From positions 639,446 to 703,445 of the forward strand of contig RHPI01001616.1 of assembly GCA_009103225.1 (NCBI GenBank): 64,000 nucleotides of DNA, read 5' to 3'. Position numbers and translations under genes: made by a program. The notes below the pieces were generated by a model. The model saw only the letters and a program-made list of their open reading frames with translations, was not told where the DNA came from and did not search any database. Below, in pieces: positions 14,011 to 29,476 of this stretch. Origin of the DNA: Chlorokybus atmophyticus (Eukaryota; Streptophyta; Chlorokybophyceae; Chlorokybales; Chlorokybaceae). How positions within the stretch are numbered: position 1 is the stretch's first letter; each line of letters begins with the position of its first letter.

Positions 14011-16054
14011 TGTTAGTCCGGGATCTTTTCGCTCGGTTGTAGACAGGCTTTAAATCTTCCGCTGCCTGCTGTTATGCATCACAGTAAACCTTAGGCCGTT
14101 TGCCGGGCTTGGCTATGCGCGAAAGTCAAATAAGCGCGGCTAGCAGATAAGTGCTTGTTGCATTTCAAGGACTGCATAACTGCGCACCCGGCAACTCAGG
14201 TGAGGGCGTGAGTATGGACGTGCAGGACTGGCATTTTGCTGATAGCCAACAGATCTTAGGAAACCGTTAGAGAAGCACCCATCAAAAAAAGCAAACGCAA
14301 ATGGGGATTGGAGTAATAAAGGGGATGGCGTCAATTCCACATACCCGAACCTATCGCTTCTAATTGTAATTGTATCGACATACTTCGCGCGTGTCTGAAT
14401 GCTGCTGCTGATCGGCCGCCAATGCACATTGACAATGGTCTACCGCACACCAAAACGTTGTGAATGCGCAATGGCAGCCCCGAAAGGCGTGCTCGAGAAG
14501 ACAAGCATTTTGAAAAGATATGCAGCATGCTTCCAATGCAAGGTTGCTGGTGCTGAGCGGTGACAACAGATGCAGGCAGGAAGCAATGACACAATGGACA
14601 GGAAGAGACTAGAAACCAGAGACGCCGAGGGGCCTTGTGTAAACAGCCGCTGCGCATGCATGTGTGCGGCAGGTGAAGACGCTGGTGCGCAAGAAGAGTT
14701 GCTGCGCATGCATGTGTGCGCACGTGTGCGCATGCGTGTGGGTGTGTGGGTGTGCATGGTCGTGTGCCTCTCTGTGCATTTGCGTGCCTGCTGGTGCGAG
14801 TGTGCGCTCATGGCCCCTGCGCTTAGGGCCCCCCCCGGGGGGGGAAGGGGAGCCACAAACTCACCTGCAGCCCTGGCCTAAGCCTTGGCAACAACCTGTC
14901 TTGCTCTGAGTGGGAGGGGGCCATTGGACAGAACGAACACACACATGCACACCCTCGCAAACACAACAGTCCACTAACAGTCCTACACACGCAGGCAGGC
15001 AGGCAAGGAGACCGGGGCGGGTGGGGGTGGGTGGGCGCAGTTGTCGCCACCGCCTAGGGGAGGAGGAGCGCTTACCGTTTTATTCATGCAAGGCCAAAGC
15101 CTGTTGCAAGCCCCTCAACCCGGCCTAGCTAACTAACTTGGTCACTAACAACCACCACAAGTAGGCTGGTGGAGGAGTGAAGTTAGTGGTAATGGTGGTA
15201 CTGTAGGCGCTGGGCTGGCCCTTAGTAGATGCCAAGCGCTCTGTACTTCTGCCAGCGAAGCGCCTTGCCAGTCCTCCGCTGGAGGTGGCCGTCGTGTCAA
15301 CCGAGGGCGTAAGCACTGGTGGCTGTTTGAAGGCTCTGAAGGTCTAGCATACACAACTTGCAGTTAGCAGTTACCATGGAGTCGTCGCGTACCGTTAACC
15401 GGGCAAGTGACAGGAAGGCAATTCCGTTAATGAATTGTCGCTACCGATACTGGCTTCTTCAGTCATCATCATGCTCTGACAGAGTTGTTCCGGCCCTGGT
15501 CCAGGCGCAACCGGGCGCTGCACACGGCGGCGGTGGTGGCGGAGGAGGAGGACGAGACGGAGGAGGATCAGGATTCCCACTGAAGGCTCGTCCAAAAAGT
15601 CTGCAACACAAATGCGACGTCACCTGCGCAAGGATGTGAGTCTGTCCATTCAGGCAGGAACAACGGTAAAGACTCTTTCACACTGTGTATGAGCACTGTG
15701 TGTCGTGCGTTGTGTTGTAAATGACAATGCAGTGCAACACATACAACTTGTCTGCATGTTCCAACCATTGTGCAGCAGCAAGCATAACCTGTGCCGAGAA
15801 GCTTGCCGCATGTACATCTACGGGCACCTAAGGCCAGTTCAAACACATTCGGCCATTTTTTGACCGCAACACTTTGGTGTAGGATAGGTCATTGGGCAAG
15901 CAGCCTTGAGAGACGGACAAGACACTCACAATCAATGCTAACCCAAGTGACAACAGCCTGCAGGTACGTGTGTTAGTGTCGCCTGCTATTACCATCACCC
16001 ACACTCCCAATTTGCCTGTGCCTTCACTGACTGTTGTTCTGTTCTTGTTTCAGC
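14011..16054. other. Intergenic or 5' UTR, no firm gene
   Basis: It contains (TG/CG) tracts at 14690-14770, a C8G8 palindrome at 14829-14844 and GGC-rich runs at 15526-15570. Minus-strand open segments at 15595-15395 and 15316-15125 look weakly coding but cannot be joined. A GT donor near 15964 and the AG at 16053 could bound a 5' UTR intron of the next gene. Confidence 0.4.
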
Positions 16055-18526
<2,472 letters not shown>

Positions 18527-20270
18527 TGTAACAGCATGCCTGCACCGCAGACAAGGGCAAGAACTAGCAGCTGCAGATATACATGAAGATATGCGTTCTC
18601 CTTCTTCTTCCTCTTCTTCTTCGTCGTTGTTGTCTTCCTTGTTTTTTCTGGCGTCCCTTTCCAAAGCCAGCGCGTCTTCTGAATCTGAATGCGCACTCAG
18701 CGTGTGCGCGTGCCAGCAAGTGTGTGCGTGATGCTCACGCACATGTGTATCTATAAGCAAGTCCCTGGCGACCTTTCTCAACTCTGCTAATTCAATAGCC
18801 TTGTCCACGTTCTACAGTGACTGTCAAGGGAGTGTGCCAGCAAACAGGTATTGCTCCTGTTGCACACTATGCAGTTGAGGTGAGTCGCATGGCTGAGCAC
18901 ACATTGCGTGTGTGGTCACAATTATGTGTTGGTTGTGCATCAGTCGGTTTATACCAAGGCTCACGCTGTGGCCAAGCACGTTAAATGCATATTGAAGGAC
19001 TAAGTCTATGCCGGTGCTGGTGATGTGTTTGTGAAGTGAATGTCTGTGGCAACATGATTGTGTTCTGCGGCTCTGTCCAGTCGCCAAACAGAGTGTGCAT
19101 TGGTCAGCTGGTCATCATCTTATGCATTATAGTCAGTTCTTGTTCAGTTATTCAGGCACAGTGAGTGGTCCCTCTTGTGTGACACATGTTGTGGAAGAGC
19201 TGCGAGGGTTGACTGCTGCTGCTATGTGTGTGTGCTGCATCCAGGCCTTCCGCTTTGAATAAAACTACACAAGGTCGCCCTTCTTTCTTCTAACACTGGT
19301 TGTTCTCGCAGTTCCCACGCAGCTAGTCATCATCAAGAACTGGAAGGAAGACCAAGCAGAAGACTCGTGGTGGAGAACAGTTTTTGCTGCATTGGCTGTC
19401 AGCTAGTTGCGCATACTACAGCGCCGATTGATGACACCGTCAGTGATTGTGATGTTGCCCCGAATTGTGTTACTGTTGTTGCTGGTGGCTGTAACACTAT
19501 TGGACGCACGTGTGTTTACTTGCATCACACTTGAGGTTACACATAATAAGTACATGCGAGATGGGACTGGTCCCACTTACAGACATAGTTGCGCGGGCGA
19601 TAAGTAGTTGTGTGACACACATAGGGTATAGTATTGAGGTAACCAGCCCGTCACAAAGCACAGTAGGCAAGGCACACATACGTGTTGCGCATTTCCTGTA
19701 CAACTTCATTAACACAACAAGGCAACAAACACCAAACTAGACTAGGGGCTGGCTTCCTACGCGCGCGCTCAACAAGGCAACTTATGCAACAACAATGCCA
19801 GTAGTAGGTTCACCTGAAAATACACCACAGCGTCAGCAAGTTAGTATGTTGCTTGTCCACGCTCTCGTGACAGACGACAAGTGTCAGCTGCAGTATAATT
19901 GTTGCTGCCCACCCGCAGCTCAACTTGTGCGTGCAGTGGATCACGCACTGCTACGCTACGATATTGAGCACACAAACGCCGCATGCACTGGTTCTGTTTG
20001 CGTCCAGTGCATGCACATGATAATGGGCCAACACCTGTCGCGTCCTGCGTGGCAACCACCCGTCCGTGGACGAAACAGTATCGAGACCAACGTCAATTGC
20101 TTGATCAGAGCCAACACTCGTCGCATTGCGTCTCCGCAATGGTCTTCCCACACGTCCATCTTGAAGCTGAGCTGCAACCTGACAGGCGTGTACCCCTAAT
20201 ACTCATGCTGTTGTGTGCACGGAGGTCAGTCGATTGGTGGATAAACTAATCTGTAGACTGTTTTTTCAAG
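18527..20270. other. Intergenic, no firm gene
   Basis: It holds a (TTC)-rich stretch at 18598-18650 and overlapping frames on both strands at 19795-20250 with no recognisable family or splice support. The 3' UTR of the ATPase gene probably takes up its start. Confidence 0.4.
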
Positions 20271-20467
20271 GTCTTATACTTATATATGCATGCTGGGGTA
20301 TCTTGGCCTGCTAATTTCAAGTATTGTGCAACTTCGTTGGCTTTGTACTTTTTAAAACAGAAATTGCAGGTGTAATAAGGTCTCGTATTATACAATCTTT
20401 GGATTGTTAGGGTAATATAAAAAAGGGAAAATTTGTGAAAAATCTTTGGAATCGGGAAACAGGTATA

Positions 20468-20901
20468 ATGGTAATTGTTGGTCTCCTCCTTTTTACTGTT
20501 TCAACTTCCAAAAGGATCAAAGTCTTTAATGAAGACATTTTGGTTGCGCTCAGTTTTTTTGGTTTTGTTCTTCTTACTTACCAAACCTTTGGTAAAGAAA
20601 TAGAAGAGTCTTTGAATGCAAGAAGTGAAGAAGCTAAAGAAGGGCTGCAAAATTGTATTGGTCTCAAAGAGGATTTCATTGAAAATTGGATAGAAGAGTA
20701 TAAGAAACAACTTTCTTTTAACGTAGTAATGAGTAAATCTAAAGATCTTTCTTTAATCGAAATGACCAATATTGGAAAAGAACGTGAAAAAGTATTGCAA
20801 ATATTAAAACCACAATTAGTAATCCCAAAATTAAATAATTTGTCAATCTCTCAAGCTATTGGCCTACAAAAATTACAATCTTTAGTTGCTATTAGTTTTT
20901 T
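20468..20901 (+). CDS. atp4: Mitochondrial ATP synthase subunit 4 (b), partial; NUMT or assembly chimera
   Basis: An AT-rich open frame of 144 codons runs into the assembly gap. ATP4/Ymf39 is the peripheral-stalk b subunit of mitochondrial ATP synthase and is encoded in the mitochondrial genome of plants, many algae and jakobids. An N-terminal hydrophobic helix is followed by SKRIKVFNEDILVALSFFGF, which matches the conserved start of plant mitochondrial atp4, then a charged helical stalk. Base composition and A/T-ending codons differ sharply from the nuclear genes around it. An upstream GTG at 20435 is in frame. A second short open tail before it (about 20250-20372), with similar composition, may end another mitochondrial gene. 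The intact frame argues for a recent insertion or a mis-joined contig. Confidence 0.75.
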
Positions 20902-21532
20902 NNNNNNNNNNNNNNNNNNNNNNNNNNNNNNNNNNNNNNNNNNNNNNNNNNNNNNNNNNNNNNNNNNNNNNNNNNNNNNNNNNNNNNNNNNNNNNNNNNN
21001 NNNNNNNNNNNNNNNNNNNNNNNNNNNNNNNNNNNNNNNNNNNNNNNNNNNNNNNNNNNNNNNNNNNNNNNNNNNNNNNNNNNNNNNNNNNNNNNNNNNN
21101 NNNNNNNNNNNNNNNNNNNNNNNNNNNNNNNNNNNNNNNNNNNNNNNNNNNNNNNNNNNNNNNNNNNNNNNNNNNNNNNNNNNNNNNNNNNNNNNNNNNN
21201 NNNNNNNNNNNNNNNNNNNNNNNNNNNNNNNNNNNNNNNNNNNNNNNNNNNNNNNNNNNNNNNNNNNNNNNNNNNNNNNNNNNNNNNNNNNNNNNNNNNN
21301 NNNNNNNNNNNNNNNNNNNNNNNNNNNNNNNNNNNNNNNNNNNNNNNNNNNNNNNNNNNNNNNNNNNNNNNNNNNNNNNNNNNNNNNNNNNNNNNNNNNN
21401 NNNNNNNNNNNNNNNNNNNNNNNNNNNNNNNNNNNNNNNNNNNNNNNNNNNNNNNNNNNNNNNNNNNNNNNNNNNNNNNNNNNNNNNNNNNNNNNNNNNN
21501 NNNNNNNNNNNNNNNNNNNNNNNNNNNNNNNN
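20902..21532. other. Assembly gap (631 n)
   Basis: A run of n joins mitochondrial-like sequence on the left to (CT)n on the right. Contiguity across it is unproven. Confidence 0.99.
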
Positions 21533-21596
<64 letters not shown>

Positions 21597-21602
21597 CGCG
21601 CG
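21533..21602. repeat. (CT)n then (CG)n simple repeat
   Basis: About 48 bp of CT followed by about 22 bp of CG alternation directly at the gap edge, the same type of tract as at 17616-18037. Confidence 0.9.
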
Positions 21603-21747
21603 CTCTCGTGCAAGTGCACTGTATGAGCGCAAGCAGGTATCGCACATACGGACACGCAAACGCGCACATACGGACACATGCACGCGTACGCGCACACTGA
21701 CGACGAACGCTTCGTCACACATGCAGGCGACTTGACACAAGCTGCAG

Positions 21748-21903
21748 CGATTGGCGAAGGTAGCCATTGAGCACGGCCGCCTGCAACTGAATGAGACTCA
21801 AGCACTGGGCCAAAGTGACGGACGGCTCAAAGGCACCACTGGTGTTGGCAAGGAGGACTTCATGGTGTCGAGCGCACCATCACCGGCCATGACAGTGTTG
21901 TAA
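21748..21903 (+). CDS. Possible 3'-terminal exon of an unknown gene
   Basis: After AG at 21747 a frame runs 51 codons to TAA at 21901-21903, starting RLAKVAIEHGRLQLNE and ending SPAMTVL. A GT within the last codons could act as a donor instead. The rest of the gene would lie in or beyond the gap. Family not recognised. Confidence 0.28.
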   Translation, partial: RLAKVAIEHGRLQLNETQALGQSDGRLKGTTGVGKEDFMVSSAPSPAMTVL

Positions 21904-23260
21904 GTGACGTCAAGCAGCAGCTACACGAGGCAAGAAAACGGGCAAGTCTGTTGAGTGGAGGTGCATCAAGCTGCGTGAGATCGAGGAAGGGTGTGCTGCA
22001 TAAACACTGAGTGCAAGGTCGCTTACAGGTGTCGAGGCTGCCGCGGTTCTGTTGTTTGTGATGCAGCAGAGCTTGCAGCAGACGGTCATTGTCTTGGTGC
22101 ACATCACCAGCCTCTGCATGTGTGCGTGTGTGCGTGCGTATGCGCGTCTATGCGCGCATGCGTGCGTGTGTACACGCATGTGCGGGTGTGTCCTCGATTG
22201 CTATATTGGAACATGGCAGATTGGGTGTTGCATGTGGATCACTGGTGCTGTGTGCGGACAAGTGCACACTCTCACGTGCGCATATCTGCACACGCACAGG
22301 CTTGGATGCACACCCAAACCCCCAATCACACTCCAGCGCACACAAGCACGCACATCAGCAAGTGCATACACGTGTCCGCATACACACGCACGCTTGCATC
22401 AGCTTGCATGAGGGGCACATCACCATAGCACACATCCATTTCAACAACACACACGGTAGGAGCAAGAGCCGATTGTTTCAACCTACTTAGCTCGGTACAC
22501 TTCTGAGCAATGCCTCCATCAGCTCAGTTACAGTAGCAGGTAGTTGTCGACTGGTGTGCAGGCAGATAGCAGTCGCTGCAAAGTAACGACCGACGATTAC
22601 GTTACATGCGGCAGGAAGGGACATTCCTTTGTCACCATGCAGCAAAATCAAGCACGTTGCCATGAGGCAACCAGCACGCAAACACACCTTCATCCGCACA
22701 GTGGGCCGATGCTTGCAGCGGTTGCAGGATCGAAAACATTGTCAACATGTGGATGGTGACCAGTCCAGGTGGAGTGGCTGGTTTTGCGCAAAGCAGCCCA
22801 GTGCCCTCGTAGACAATCTATGTAATGCAGAAGCAACTGATGACATTTGCAATCTAGGTTCTACACTCTGATGAACGTGGTGTACTTAACGCAACCCTAC
22901 AGTGTCATCACATTTGGACCAGCTCCATTCTTTGTGTATGCAACACATTGCCACGGGTTTGCAGCTTTGTACCCACACTGCAGAAATAACTAAACTGAAC
23001 ATGACTATGAGGACTATTGAATACTCTCAAGCGTTGTTCAACAAGTTCAAGTGTTGGCACTACGGTTGTATGGTTTGCCAGGTAACACAGCAGCATGCCC
23101 ATGACACACCAATTGACAAATCTTGTCAGTTATTAACCATGCCTGGGACAAGCATGACTAATAGTTCACACTGCTCGCTGAGCAGACTGTGCTCACTGTG
23201 GGTGCATATTCTGTACAAGTTGGTGGTGGTGCAGTCTACGCCTATGCCGTGCAGCCACTC
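21904..23260. other. Intergenic, no firm gene
   Basis: Alternating purine-pyrimidine (TG/CG) tracts at about 22116-22190 and 22260-22400 could adopt Z-DNA. No supported coding sequence is seen. The right end is the 3' flank of HMG-CoA reductase. Confidence 0.45.
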
Positions 23261-25511
23261 CTACGGTCGTTCTTTGCACGCCTGCTCAGCTACAAGTGCT
23301 TGCATGTTGACCGTGGACCTGTTCAGCTTCATGTGACTCCTGACCAGGTCGCCTGTTGTCAACGCCGCCATTAAAGACAGCTCACCCGCCAAAACAGCAC
23401 CTATAAGCATGAGTGTCAGGGCTCACAGACATGTTGAAAAAGAGTAGCACAAGCACACATGAACTGTACCTGCCACAATCCGAGCTAATTTCTGTGCATT
23501 TGCACCCGGGTTTTCCCGATCTGCCCCTCGCACCCCTAACAACTCCAGTGCTGCACCCTGTGATGCCAAGATAGTGCCCCCTCCTACAGTGCCAACCTGT
23601 CGAGCATACCACAATAGTAAGGGGGCGTTTGCGTGCAATCTTGACATGTCAAGACACACCTGAGTATTAACAAGCTCACCTCAATGGAAGGCATGGTGAC
23701 AGATGCGTGCAGATCCCTGCCTCCATTGGTAGGTTCCAGAAGAGTCATGCAGTTACTGCTCTCCACATTTTGTGCGGGATCCTGGCCAGTAGCCAAGAAG
23801 ACGGCTGTGACAATGTTGCTTGCATGTGCGTTGAAGCCACCGATGCTACCGGCCATGGCAGATCCCATCAAGTTTTTCACTCGGTTGAGCTCAGCGAGGT
23901 CCTGAACTGTTGTCTTCAACACTGAGCGAACAACATCGCCGGAGATGACGACTTCACAGATGACAGACTTGCCGCGGCCCTCAATCCAGTTGATGGCAGT
24001 TGGCTTTTTGTCCGCACAAAAGTTGCCTGATATGGAGGCCACTTCCATGTCGGGAAACACCCGACCCAAGTACTTGAGCACGTTGTTGACACCTTTGGAC
24101 ACCATGTTCATCCCCATGGCATCACCAGTGAAAGCTTCCAACCGTAAGTAAACGGTCCGTCCTGCTACTGTTGCCTTTACACCACTCAATCTGGCAAACC
24201 TGCAAAACAAATTGTATTGGAGACTATACTTGTATGCCTTGCATTCCCCAACAGATTCTGCCCAGCTTGCATGCACATGTGCACGATGCATGTATAGAGT
24301 ACAGCTGGTACCTGCTGGTTGAATCAAACTCAGCTGCGATTGCTGCTCTGTTGTCCAAACTCTCAACATATGCTTTCAATGCACACGCCCTTGCCGCTGA
24401 ATCAAAGCGCACGGCAGGCGCCCTGGTCATGCCATCCCTTGTCAAGAAAGACCTTGCGCCCCCGCTGGCACTTATTGCTTTGCAACCTCTGTTTGTGCTA
24501 GCAACAAGGCACCCTTCTGTTGTTGCCATTGGCACTATGAAGTCTTCCCCATCCAATCTAAGAGGCCCAGCAACCCCAACTGGCACTTGCACATGGCCAA
24601 TCACCTGCAGAGCGGGAGAAAAGAAAACAATTGAAGCTTAGCCACAGAAGAAGGAGCAAGAAAATGCAATGTGCATACAGATGAGCATGCACAACCCATG
24701 CAACAGTTGTTCACTTACCATCTCACAGCAGGCACCCAGAGCGCTGCGGTAATCGAACCCACTTATTGGCATTCCTTCTAAACTCCTGCCTGTGCTAAGC
24801 TCAACTGCTCGCCGGCGGACGCGCACAGCTCTCGTGCAATCATCAAGCTCCTTCTCCAACAAGTGTGAGGGCACGTGCCCGTCATGCACAGCGCATGCAA
24901 GAGCCTCATCAGACTGCTCGCGCAAAGGCCGTCCGTCAAGTTGAAGTGGCTTGCGTGCAGGTGGCAAGACCACTGTGTGCTTCTGCAAGTGCGGCTCCTG
25001 AAAACACTCTAGTCAAGCTGAATCGCTATGTACAGATTGCAGACAGACCATGTAAATCTTGCACACAACCGGCTACTACTTATTGAGCAATTAACATGCA
25101 CGCAATCGAACTGACCTCATGGTGGCTGTGCTCATCAACGTCCTCGCCGTCGGCGTGCTTAGAGATGATGTTTTGTACATACGCTATGCCGAAGAATCCT
25201 ATGAGATAAATGAATGACCCAAGCTCGGCTATAATGGCTAGCAACTCCATCCAGGTGAGTATGTGCAACGGTGCAGAGGTACGGATCTTCTCTCGCCAGC
25301 GCCTCAGCAAGTAGTACGAGGCCACAACAAACAGGACGATAAACGTTTTGTTCGTGAACCAAAGCGGGAGCGGCAGCACATCTCCAGCCATAATCCTCTC
25401 TCGCTTCGGACCCCCAGCTGTTCCAGGAGGTGCAGGAGCTGCCGACACCGGCGGCGGCGGCGACATGCTCTTGCCTGGCCTGCACACCGCCATCGGCGCC
25501 AACACTCCCAT
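23261..25511 (-). CDS. HMGR: 3-hydroxy-3-methylglutaryl-CoA reductase, plant type
   Basis: Six exons in phase give 584 aa: 25511-25116, 24997-24719, 24604-24312, 24199-23680, 23596-23470 and 23400-23261. The enzyme reduces HMG-CoA to mevalonate with two NADPH, the committed step of the cytosolic mevalonate pathway to sterols, and is anchored in the ER. A Pro/Ala-rich N-terminus is followed by two membrane helices (about 51-69 and 85-107) around [15 protein letters not shown], as in land plants. Catalytic residues are present: Glu255 in MATTEGC, Lys387 in CADKK, Asp463 in GQDPAQN and His561 in LVRSHM. Cofactor motifs DAMGMN and GTVGGGT are intact. Length matches plant HMGR (about 570-600 aa). 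The ATG at 25511-25509 is the first in frame. Confidence 0.96.
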
Positions 25512-28190
25512 GCACAAGAAAGGTCCTGCTTACGACCTGAGCATGAGCCTTGCGCTTTCCTCAACCCCTGGACGTACGCTGCCACCGTCTCCACCGCCCA
25601 TCACGGCACCAATCCCGACTACACCCTTACTGCTGGGCTGGCAAGCCAGCTAAGATCTACGACAGTTTACTGCATCTAACTCGACCATGTCACAGCGATG
25701 TCACGTTTTTCAAAGCTGGTGGACACCACAGAGGTCTAGATATCGGTAGTCAACGTGGTTAACAGCCCATTCGCAGCTGGGCCTGCGGTTAATTGAGAAT
25801 TTCTTGCCGTTGTGGCGCGAATGAATCCGGTGCCAATTGTCTTTCCCGTGTTTCCAATTTTTCGTTGCGTGCGCGCCAGAAACGACTTTCCGCCACTTCG
25901 CGACGGTTGGAAGCTTGCCCCTGGCGGCCAGGGGTCTGGCCGGTGGCTCAGCGGTAGTGCTGCCGGTCTGGGTATACAATGCAAGAGTCCTGCCGGTCAC
26001 CATGCCCGAAGGCCCCAGTCTCAGGTTCTGGCTGGATGATGTGGCTGGTCGAATGGCATCACACAAGTGCACAACAGTCTGGGAGCCCGAGGGGTTCTCG
26101 GTAACTCATTTTGTCGCCGATTTGACGCGTTGTGCGACGGGGACTCTGGCTGTGTCAACGTCGTCGTGCTCAGAACGGCGGGCTGTGTCAATGTCGACAG
26201 GGGCGGATTCGACGTTTTGAAACCGTGAGAGTCTGGGTCCATCAACGTCGACAAGCATCGCTCGTGGAACCGTTTGGGCGACAGGGTGGGTAGTAGTCCA
26301 AAATTCAAAAAGGCGATCAGCACTCCAATTGTCACACTGTGTTACCATCGACACAGGTCGACCCATCCGCCTCTGTCTGTATCGACAGACTGTGAACAAT
26401 CCATGTCAGTCGTCGGCGACACACGCAGCAAAACACTGACATTGCTCAGTTAACTATTGCCCCATGGGAACCCCTCCTGCTCCCAGACTGACAAGTTGTG
26501 ATTCAAAACATGAGTCACGTCACATGACTCACCATCTGTAGAGCACAGACCGGAGCAGGTCGGCGTTGCTGGCCGGTTAGGTCCGTACAAGCCAGCCTGT
26601 TGCATGGGTGGCACGCTGCCACTGGCACCGTCTCAAGGGCTGTGGTGTGGGTCTCTTCAGCGGTCATGAAGCGAAGGCTCGCTTGCCTTTTGTTGAACTA
26701 CACATGTGTGTTAACCCTTGAAAAATGTAGACTATAGGCTTTATTTGCGTTGAGGCGTAACATTGTTCATTTGGCAGCACACTTTTCATAGTTGCACGCT
26801 TTCGTCACGGAAAGGATTGAAGTTACTAATACCGCACCCGGCAAAGCTTTAACTCATTGGATATTATTAGTGCTTGCAGCTGTATGACATGAGCCACCCG
26901 CTGCCTGCAATCGCTGCATGTGGGACATATGCAGGACATGTCGCTCCTCTTATACAACAATTTTGCTATTATAAGCGCATATGTGTAGCTTACACCTAAG
27001 ATGTTGTATCCAAAAAGTTATATATGAAGACGCAATAGTTACTATTGATATGTTATAAGTAGCAATCGCCGTTATGCCACGCAATTTTGCTGCTTCTATA
27101 CATGGATTATCTCACACATCACACACGCGTGCAGATTTGCATGCACACGCATACGCTTTTGTGCTTGCGGTCAGCTTATATCAGCTGGCCGTATGCATCT
27201 TACTATATAATATGCACAATAAACATTTGCTAACATATCCGACAATGTGAGTAGCCGCTCGGATATCACAATGCATGCACATTGCGTTCCCTTACATTCT
27301 CAAATAACTGATCAATTGCTCAACTTGTTATTATATTTGTTGTCTTCATGTACATTCTATCAATATAGAGTTGTTACATCAAACGGTTGCAATGTATTTA
27401 ATTGAACTCAACAATATTGTAACTAGCCGTTAATGTAAGCAGACCGTTACTACTTACTACAGCTGTCCTCTATCAATGGCATTATTTGAAATAACCTGAC
27501 ATGGTTCAAAGTAGAGCCTCAGCCTCATAGTGGCCACACACCCTCAAGCAGTTCAACATTACATTGGATCACCGCCAAGTTAGGCTCTATTTGTCTTTCG
27601 ATTGCCCTCACAATGATATTAAGCGTTGTAACATCTGTTGCTTCTGTTCTTTAGCATTAATTCACAACTTAAAATGCACATAGCTTATGTGTAAACGCAT
27701 GCGTCATAAATACGCTTGTATGTTAACAATCGCATCAGAAAGTTCATGGTGTGTGTAAATTGTACTTGTTGACAGATAGCGTGGAGCCACGTACATTACA
27801 ACCCATACTCACTTTTGCAAAAACATTTGAATTTCATTCCACCCTCTTTATATTAAGCACAAGATCAATGCTTCCATTGTCATTACAACCAACAAGGCCT
27901 ATAATGCCTGATTATTACAATGCCTACTATTACAACCCAACTTGGCAATTGCCTTGGGTTGCAATTGATAATAAAGCAGGTTTAAAATGTACGTGTCTCT
28001 AACATAGACTGGAACAATGTGCATAGGCTTGAAGAGACAGCTTTCACCTTTCAGCTTCCAGCACAGTCAGCTGCGTACGATGACATGGACGGGCAGGCAG
28101 CGACACGGTTGAAACGGGACAGGGGAGCATCATCATTCTGAGCAGACACATGCGACTCCCTGCCTCTGCACGTACACCGTAAGACCGACA
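25512..28190. other. Gene-poor, AT-rich intergenic stretch
   Basis: The first 900 bp hold short overlapping frames only. A match to a Pol III A box (TGGCTCAGCGGTAG, about 25944) has no B box. From 26400 to 28000 it is AT-rich with no coding signal. Confidence 0.45.
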
Positions 28191-28194
28191 CTGT

Positions 28195-28253
28195 ACCAAA
28201 CGGTTTGGTGTACCAAACGGTTTGGTCCACCAAACGGTTTGGTCCACCAAACC
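28195..28253. repeat. 17-bp array of ACCAAACGGTTTGGT palindromes
   Basis: Three perfect copies of ACCAAACGGTTTGGT start at 28195, 28212 and 28229, and a half copy at 28246, in strict 17-bp register with GT or CC spacers. Each copy is a 7-bp inverted repeat around one G. Confidence 0.9.
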
Positions 28254-29470
28254 GCAAGTGTCGGGTACAAGTGCCCGGCGAGCTCTATCATCACCTGCCA
28301 ATGCTTGTCAGGCCGCTATGCAAATTATGCAAGGCAGCAATGGAGCTCCATTTTCATCATGAGGTGTCATGACGTGCCTGTCATTGCTCAGCGCGATAGC
28401 CTTGGGTACACGTGTACCCTCTGTGCTCTGCAGTACGTCATTTTGTTCCATAACTTTAACGTACTGATACTTTCACTGAGAGGGCTTCCAAGGCAGTGGT
28501 ACGTTTTGGTTTCACTGCTGCTGCTGCTGCTGCTGCTGTGGCCAGGGAGGGGGGCGATGCCGACGGCGAGGAGGAGGGAGAGGGGGGCGGCGACGAGCAT
28601 GGGAATCACCGGTTGTGAGATTGGCGAATGTAATGTTGTGGAAGGATGCTAGAGCTGCGTGATGCGCTGGACCATGAGGTTATGAGGGCGTGAGGGCGGC
28701 AGGGAGGCGGCGAGGTGCGGGAGGGTGTCAGGCTCTGGTGTCACGGGGGTTTGTATGAATGCGTCAACCTCTGCTGGTCTGGAGAGACGTCAGCATCATC
28801 ATGCGCTGCAACCTCAGCGCTCCAGGAAGGAGCTCGTCGCTGTTGACATCCTCGTGGCGCAGAAGGCCACCGCCAGCTCAGCTGACCCCAAGGGCAAGCA
28901 ACAGGTCAGCCTGCTCTGGACCTGCGAGTGCTTATTCGAGTTTGCGGTAACTTGGCGAGCAGTGTTACTTGGTTAATGAAACAAGCATAATTTGTTCTGT
29001 CATGCTCCTTGTGTCTGTACAGCACACCCAGGCAGGGCGACAGCAGTGAAACGCTATATAGCTGAGCTACTTGGCCTCAGCTGCTTTTCACTCAAATCCT
29101 AGCAGCATGATGCTTTCACGGACCGAAGCATGAGGATGCTGTTTAGTCCGTAACAGCATGACGTCGTACCCACAAAGCATTGACCCTCTCGTACATGATG
29201 GGACAGTCGGATCATGAAGGCTGTTATGGTTGTGCAAAACTCAGTTGTTAGGCTGACGTCCGTGTGCCGAGCTTTCTCTATGTGTGCATGACATAGCTAG
29301 TCGCTGCACTGAAGTTACGCTTTCAGTTGCCAACTGTGGGAAGCCCGTGCTGGCTGCGCACAGTGTTGGTGGCGTGTTGAGATAGAGGTACATGTCTTTG
29401 GCCTCAATCTGTGGACATGCGGCTTCCTTCTTTGCACTGACCAGCGCAGTCACAGCCAGCATGTTTATAA
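28254..29470. other. No firm gene; (CTG)8 and GC-rich open segments
   Basis: It holds (CTG)8 at about 28515-28538, G-rich frames on both strands (28388-28660) and an exon-like plus segment at about 28800-28918 ending at GTCAGC. The latter could be a 5' exon of the histidine kinase gene, but this cannot be shown. Confidence 0.35.
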
Positions 29471-29476
29471 GCAAGG

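Noticed and set aside
19795-20250. Overlapping frames of 60-134 codons on both strands
   Set aside because: No recognised domain, no splice support and similar openness on both strands.
20851-21805. Proteins of several hundred residues across the gap
   Set aside because: Most of their length is n; only the atp4 part is real sequence.
25930-26000. tRNA gene
   Set aside because: It has an A-box-like stretch but no B box and no cloverleaf.
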